8,687 nucleotides of DNA, from positions 1 to 8,687 of the forward strand of contig CAYJME010000147.1 in the NCBI GenBank assembly GCA_964370795.1, read 5' to 3'. Of this stretch, positions 5,762 to 8,687 are shown one piece after another (the first letter of the stretch is position 1; every line of letters starts with the position of its first letter). Made by a program: the position numbers and the translations under genes. Under the pieces are notes generated by a model. It was not told the origin of the DNA. It ran no database searches and saw only the letters and a program-made list of their open reading frames with translations. Source of the stretch: JAHFOW01 sp964370795. Its GTDB lineage: Bacteria; Planctomycetota; Brocadiia; Brocadiales; Brocadiaceae.

Positions 5762-6009
5762 CTTCATTGAAACAACATCCTTCGATAGCCCTTTGAAATA
5801 TAAAAGGAGTGAAAACAGGAATATTTTTTTCACATTAAACTACTATCGAGACTTTACGGACTGTGGATTATCAAATACGCACAGAAAGAACGAAAATCTA
5901 TAGAAAAATAAACCACTAAGGCACAACATTATACTTAATTTTAAATATTTAGCAAGAGTTAAATATATTTTTTATCCATCATAATTTTTCGTGTTACACA
6001 CTCGTATGC

Positions 6010-6927
6010 TTATTTCAAGAAGGTATAAACAGCCTGAGAAAAGGAAATTAATTGATCCAGAGTCAATACCTCCCCCCTTACCCGTTCGTCCAGGTGCATA
6101 TCTCTTATAATACCTTTTAAACAATCCCTCGAAATTCCCGGTAAGTTTAAGCCTTCAAGGCTGTTTAATAACGTCTTTCGGCGTGAGGTGAATATGGCAT
6201 AAATAATTTTTTTGAAAAAATGATAATCTGTTATTCGTCCTGCAAACCTTTCCCTATTGACGCCTATTTTCACCAGCGCAGAATGAACATCGGGTCTGGG
6301 CCAGAATGATTCCGGAGACAATTTCTTCATAACTTGTACATCTGAAAATAGCCGGGTAAGAATGGACAAGATGCCATATTCTCTTGTACCAGGAACTGCC
6401 ATTAAACGTTCAGTAATTTCACTTTGCAGCATGAGCACCATCAGGGAGATGGGCAGATCACCTTCCAACAAATTGATAATCACCGGTGTGCCGATATTAT
6501 AGGGAAGATTTGAGACTACTTTTATGTGGGACTGGTTGTGTTCCTTTAACCAATTGTGTATGAGCGATGGAATCTCCGGATTTATTTCATGTTTTGTTTT
6601 TAAAATGTCTGCATGGATCAGGGTTACATTTTTGTATAACTTCAGTATGTCGGATGAAAGTTCATATAACTTATTATCAACCTCCACCGTAAATACATGT
6701 TTTGAGCATTCAGCCAGTAACCTGGTTAACCCGCCCGTGCCGGTGCCTATCTCCAGCACAATATCATTTTCGTTGAGATCGGCCATACCAGGGATGCTCA
6801 ACAAGATATTCTGATCGATCAGGAAATTCTGCCCAAAACGTTTATTGGGCGTGATCCCCCACCGGCTGAATATCTGTTTGAGAACAGAAGGAGTATGGGG
6901 GACAAAGTTTATTTCTTTTGATGACAT
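6010..6927 (-). CDS. rsmA: 16S rRNA (A1518/A1519) dimethyltransferase RsmA
   Basis: The 305-residue RsmA/KsgA dimethylates two adjacent adenosines in helix 45 of 16S rRNA, using S-adenosylmethionine, late in small-subunit assembly. Visible motifs, in order: KRFGQNFLID (29-38), the family's N-terminal signature; VLEIGTGTGGLT (57-68), the SAM-binding loop; VEVD (81-84), the acidic ribose contact; AD at 106-107; and NLPYNIGTPVI (140-150), catalytic motif IV. A small C-terminal helical domain includes FTSRRKTLLNSL (246-257). The length is slightly over the usual 270-290 residues. The start is the first ATG of the domain; no clear Shine-Dalgarno site precedes it. Its upstream neighbour is pdxA, as in enterobacteria, although 575 nt away. 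Confidence 0.96.
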   Translation of the reverse strand: MSSKEINFVPHTPSVLKQIFSRWGITPNKRFGQNFLIDQNILLSIPGMADLNENDIVLEIGTGTGGLTRLLAECSKHVFTVEVDNKLYELSSDILKLYKNVTLIHADILKTKHEINPEIPSLIHNWLKEHNQSHIKVVSNLPYNIGTPVIINLLEGDLPISLMVLMLQSEITERLMAVPGTREYGILSILTRLFSDVQVMKKLSPESFWPRPDVHSALVKIGVNRERFAGRITDYHFFKKIIYAIFTSRRKTLLNSLEGLNLPGISRDCLKGIIRDMHLDERVRGEVLTLDQLISFSQAVYTFLK

Positions 6928-6970
6928 AGGTTAATTGAACTTCTTATACATAAAATTAGAAGAATTGGCA

Positions 6971-6991
6971 GGTCAACTGTCTCGGTTGACC
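6971..6991. repeat. 21-nt hairpin, variant B
   Basis: GGTCAAC (6971-6977) and GTTGACC (6985-6991) flank a 7-nt loop. Read on the minus strand it has the same length and CGAGAC centre as the hairpin at 7016-7038, differing by compensating stem changes. Confidence 0.75.
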
Positions 6992-7015
6992 AAATCAAAA
7001 ACAACAAACGGACAC

Positions 7016-7038
7016 AGGACAAGCGAGACGCTTGTCCT
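7016..7038. repeat. Hairpin repeat variant A, copy 2
   Basis: AGGACAAGCG and CGCTTGTCCT form 10-bp arms around AGA. The match with 10-32 extends beyond the hairpin on both sides (AACGGA-ACA upstream, ACCA downstream), so it is a true dispersed copy rather than a chance palindrome. Confidence 0.85.
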
Positions 7039-7066
7039 ACCAGCGTCACCTCGTAATTAAGGGAAA

Positions 7067-7093
7067 GATTGCTTCGCTTCGCTCGCAATGACA
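7067..7093. repeat. Dispersed 28-nt repeat, copy 2
   Basis: Same orientation as 2541-2568 with a one-base deletion in the centre. It is followed by two shorter CGCAATGACAG echoes. Confidence 0.8.
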
Positions 7094-7211
7094 GGATAAA
7101 GCCGCAAGGACGGGTTCCTGTCCGCAATGACAGAGCGCAATGACAGCTTGCAGTGTATCATCAAAGCGCAGAGTGCGTGTCATGGCGAAGGCGATAGCAT
7201 GGCACTAAGGA

Positions 7212-7304
7212 GCTGTAAATAAATAAGTCATCATTCGCGCCCCACGGGACGATTTGGAATTATAGTATCAAGTCGATAAAAGCCATGGATTAATTATTTA
7301 CAAC
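7212..7304. repeat. Possible 93-bp MITE-like element
   Basis: The ends GCTGTAAATAAATAA (7212-7226) and TTAATTATTTACAAC (7290-7304) are complementary at 13 of 15 positions. No target-site duplication is evident, and the arms are AT-rich, so chance is possible. A stray GCTGTAAATAA also occurs on the minus strand at 5734-5744. Confidence 0.35.
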
Positions 7305-7320
7305 ACCTAAGCCCACCCAG

Positions 7321-7351
7321 TGTCATTGCGAGGGTTTTTTCCGAAGCAATC
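7321..7351. repeat. Dispersed 28-nt repeat, copy 3 (diverged)
   Basis: TGTCATTGCGAGG and CGAAGCAATC are kept at the ends, but the centre is replaced by a T-rich run. Orientation is opposite to copies 1 and 2. Confidence 0.65.
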
Positions 7352-7502
7352 TCCTCTCATGTAATAAAAGTCTTTTCGTACAGGAATTGTTTTATTTATC
7401 CAACTTTCATAAGGCGATTTGGTGCGGCGTAACTGCGCCAGGATTTGTCTTTATTAATACCTCTTAAATCCTTCTCAAAACTCTGTTTCGAGAAATAACG
7501 GC

Positions 7503-8522
7503 TTACGTATTTTTCCTGCACTTCGCCATCTTCACCGCCATCTTTATGGCCTCCATCATGGAGCGTGGATTGGCAATGCCTTTACCGGCGATATCATAGG
7601 CAGTGCCATGGTCCGGCGACGTACGCACAAAAGGTATACCGAGGGTAATATTTACCCCGATTTCAAAGGCGTGTAATTTCAGGGGAATTGCGCCTTGGTC
7701 GTGGTAAACGGCAACCACTCCATCATACGCCCCTTTTAACATCTTGTAAAATACGGTATCGGCAGAGACCGGTCCATCACATTGAATACCTTTGTTCCGC
7801 GCCTTCTCAAGCGCAGGAATAATAATCTTTGTCTCCTCATCGCCAAATATGCCTTCTTCGCCTGCATGGGGATTCAGGCCGCACACGGCAATCCTGGGCA
7901 TTTCTAAACCAAAATAGCGCATAAGGCCATCGTTCGTAATAACGAGTGTTTCTGAAATGCCTTCCGTGGTAATTATCTGTGGCACATCTTTCAAGGCAAC
8001 ATGCGTGGTAACAAAGGCCACCCTCAATTTCCCGCCCACCATAAACATGACAACCCGTTTTACGCCTGAAAATATTTGAAGCATTTCGGTATGACCTGGA
8101 TAGCCATACCCCCCTAAGTGGATGGCCTCTTTACAAATCGGCGCCGTGGCAAGCGCGTCAATATGCCCGGACATGGCAAGGTTTATCCCTTTCAGCACAC
8201 ATTGAACCGATATATCGCCGCCTTCCGGAGTCGGCTTCTTCTGCCTTAATAAATCCTGCTGAAAGTCACCTATCGGCAAAAACGATAAAAACGGATGCGT
8301 ATCTTCAATATCTGATATGTCGGATATTGTCCTGCAAGCAAAGGGAATTTTTAAAGAATCGGCAGTAAAATCAAATACCTCTTTGTTGCCAATAATGACA
8401 TAGTGGGCTAATGTGCTTATGGACGGGGATTGTAACGCCTTTAAGATAATCTCAGGCCCAATCCCGCAGGGATCGCCCATGGTAATAGCGACCAATAATT
8501 TTAATTTTTTATTTTTTGGCAT
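7503..8522 (-). CDS. pdxA: 4-hydroxythreonine-4-phosphate dehydrogenase PdxA
   Basis: The 339-residue PdxA oxidises 4-phosphohydroxy-L-threonine with NAD in the DXP-dependent pathway to pyridoxal phosphate. The product decarboxylates and is condensed with deoxyxylulose phosphate by PdxJ. Seen here: MGDPCGIGPEI (15-25), PGHTEM (142-147), THVALKDVP (173-181), NPHAGEEGIFGDEE (217-230), VYHDQGAIPLK (272-282) and RTSPDHGTAYDIAGKG (300-315). The metal-binding histidines H174, H219 and H274 match E. coli H166, H211 and H266 at a constant offset of eight, so the enzyme should be active. Length is close to the usual 330. No strong Shine-Dalgarno site precedes the ATG. A repeat-bearing region follows upstream. 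PdxJ is not in the window. Confidence 0.96.
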   Translation of the reverse strand: MPKNKKLKLLVAITMGDPCGIGPEIILKALQSPSISTLAHYVIIGNKEVFDFTADSLKIPFACRTISDISDIEDTHPFLSFLPIGDFQQDLLRQKKPTPEGGDISVQCVLKGINLAMSGHIDALATAPICKEAIHLGGYGYPGHTEMLQIFSGVKRVVMFMVGGKLRVAFVTTHVALKDVPQIITTEGISETLVITNDGLMRYFGLEMPRIAVCGLNPHAGEEGIFGDEETKIIIPALEKARNKGIQCDGPVSADTVFYKMLKGAYDGVVAVYHDQGAIPLKLHAFEIGVNITLGIPFVRTSPDHGTAYDIAGKGIANPRSMMEAIKMAVKMAKCRKNT

Positions 8523-8547
8523 ATTTACGCTTAACTTATCTTTATAA

Positions 8548-8594
8548 AGGGTGAGGCTTTAGCCTTGCCACGCTCAACCCTAAAGGGCTACCCT
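8548..8594. repeat. Imperfect inverted repeat upstream of pdxA
   Basis: AGGGTGAGGCTTTAG (8548-8562) and CTAAAGGGCTACCCT (8580-8594) are complementary at 11 of 15 positions, with the mismatches clustered in the middle. It is probably another repeat element of the same kind, lying in the pdxA leader. Confidence 0.5.
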
Positions 8595-8635
8595 ACCGCA
8601 AACAGACTCAAAACTGAAGAGTCGGTGCAAAAGCC

Positions 8636-8663
8636 TGTCATTGCGAGCGACAGCGAAGCAATC
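8636..8663. repeat. Dispersed 28-nt repeat, copy 4
   Basis: Reverse complement of 2541-2568 with one base change in the centre (GCGACAGCG against GCGATAGCG). It is the last recognisable feature before the window end. Confidence 0.8.
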
Positions 8664-8687
8664 TTTCTCTCAAAATCCATGAAAAGA

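Larger units (their letters stand above)
5466..6009. other. Gene-free, AT-rich region upstream of the riboswitch
   Basis: I see no credible gene in these roughly 540 nt between the rsmA stop and the aptamer. The plus-strand reading frame at 5423-5770 starts inside the antisense of the riboswitch and lacks any recognisable motif. The stretch presumably holds the flp promoter; see the candidates at 5753-5761 and 5499-5527. Confidence 0.6.
6928..7502. other. Repeat-rich gap between pdxA and rsmA
   Basis: These 575 nt hold no credible gene. They contain two related 21-nt hairpins, two copies of the 28-nt dispersed repeat, three CGCAATGACAG units near 7083-7146 and a possible 93-bp element with terminal inverted repeats. 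The 72-codon minus-strand frame at 6909-7127 is just the translation of these repeats. Confidence 0.7.

Noticed and set aside
5423..5770. Plus-strand reading frame of 115 codons
   Set aside because: It begins within the antisense of the riboswitch aptamer, shows no domain or convincing ribosome site, and has an AT-rich, Lys/Ile/Asn/Leu composition typical of noncoding DNA.
5990..6009. Terminator after rsmA
   Set aside because: The hairpin GTGT-GTA-ACAC is only four base pairs and the following run is A-rich on the transcribed sense, not U-rich.
6909..7127. Minus-strand reading frame of 72 codons overlapping the rsmA start
   Set aside because: Its translation (SLRAKRSNLSL, GQASRLSCVR) is simply that of the dispersed repeats.
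7067..7351. Possible CRISPR array from repeated GCAATGACA units
   Set aside because: Copies differ in orientation and spacing, diverge in the centre, and no cas genes are present.
7421..7439. Hairpin GGTGC...GCGCC downstream of pdxA as a terminator
   Set aside because: Five base pairs with a wobble and no U-tract.
7396..7511. Minus-strand open stretch reading KDKSWRSYAAPNRLMKVG before a stop
   Set aside because: It has no start codon outside pdxA. It could be a gene remnant, but nothing recognisable supports it and pdxA does not need a frameshifted extension.

Overview
The window comes from a moderately AT-rich bacterial chromosome. Every gene I can support lies on the minus strand. It holds six components of a Tad (tight adherence, Flp-type IVb) pilus system and two housekeeping genes. 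The many short palindromic dispersed repeats, weak Shine-Dalgarno use for several genes and gene content would fit a Planctomycetota/Brocadiales-like (anammox-type) diderm. That assignment is an impression, not something the sequence proves.

Read in the direction of transcription (right to left): pdxA (8522-7503, vitamin B6 synthesis) and rsmA/ksgA (6927-6010, 16S rRNA dimethylation) come first. They keep the order seen in enterobacteria but are separated by about 575 nt filled with small hairpin repeats. Next is a 780-nt gene-free stretch. Its downstream half carries a clear class I cyclic-di-GMP (GEMM-I) riboswitch aptamer (5465-5343), followed immediately by an intrinsic terminator hairpin that reuses the aptamer's 3' strand. 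Directly downstream is a 58-residue Flp pilin gene (5230-5054) that is easily missed because it is so short. After it come the prepilin peptidase tadV/cpaA, cpaB/rcpC, tadE, a tadG-like gene and cpaE/tadZ.

The genes make functional sense together. Flp is the pilus subunit, TadV would process Flp and the pseudopilin TadE, CpaB/RcpC and TadG are envelope assembly factors, and CpaE/TadZ is the polar localisation ATPase. The secretin (cpaC/rcpA), the motor ATPase (cpaF/tadA) and the platform proteins (tadB/tadC) are not in the window and may lie beyond position 1 or elsewhere. The riboswitch layout predicts that high c-di-GMP prevents termination and switches pilin transcription on, linking the sessile-lifestyle second messenger directly to the adhesin.

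The third theme is repeats. Nearly every gap in the Tad cluster (the exception is tadV-cpaB) contains a different palindromic repeat, and some touch start or stop codons. One has probably created a false upstream start for cpaE. Two repeats (near 6980 and 7027) are the same 21-nt hairpin design with compensatory base-pair changes.
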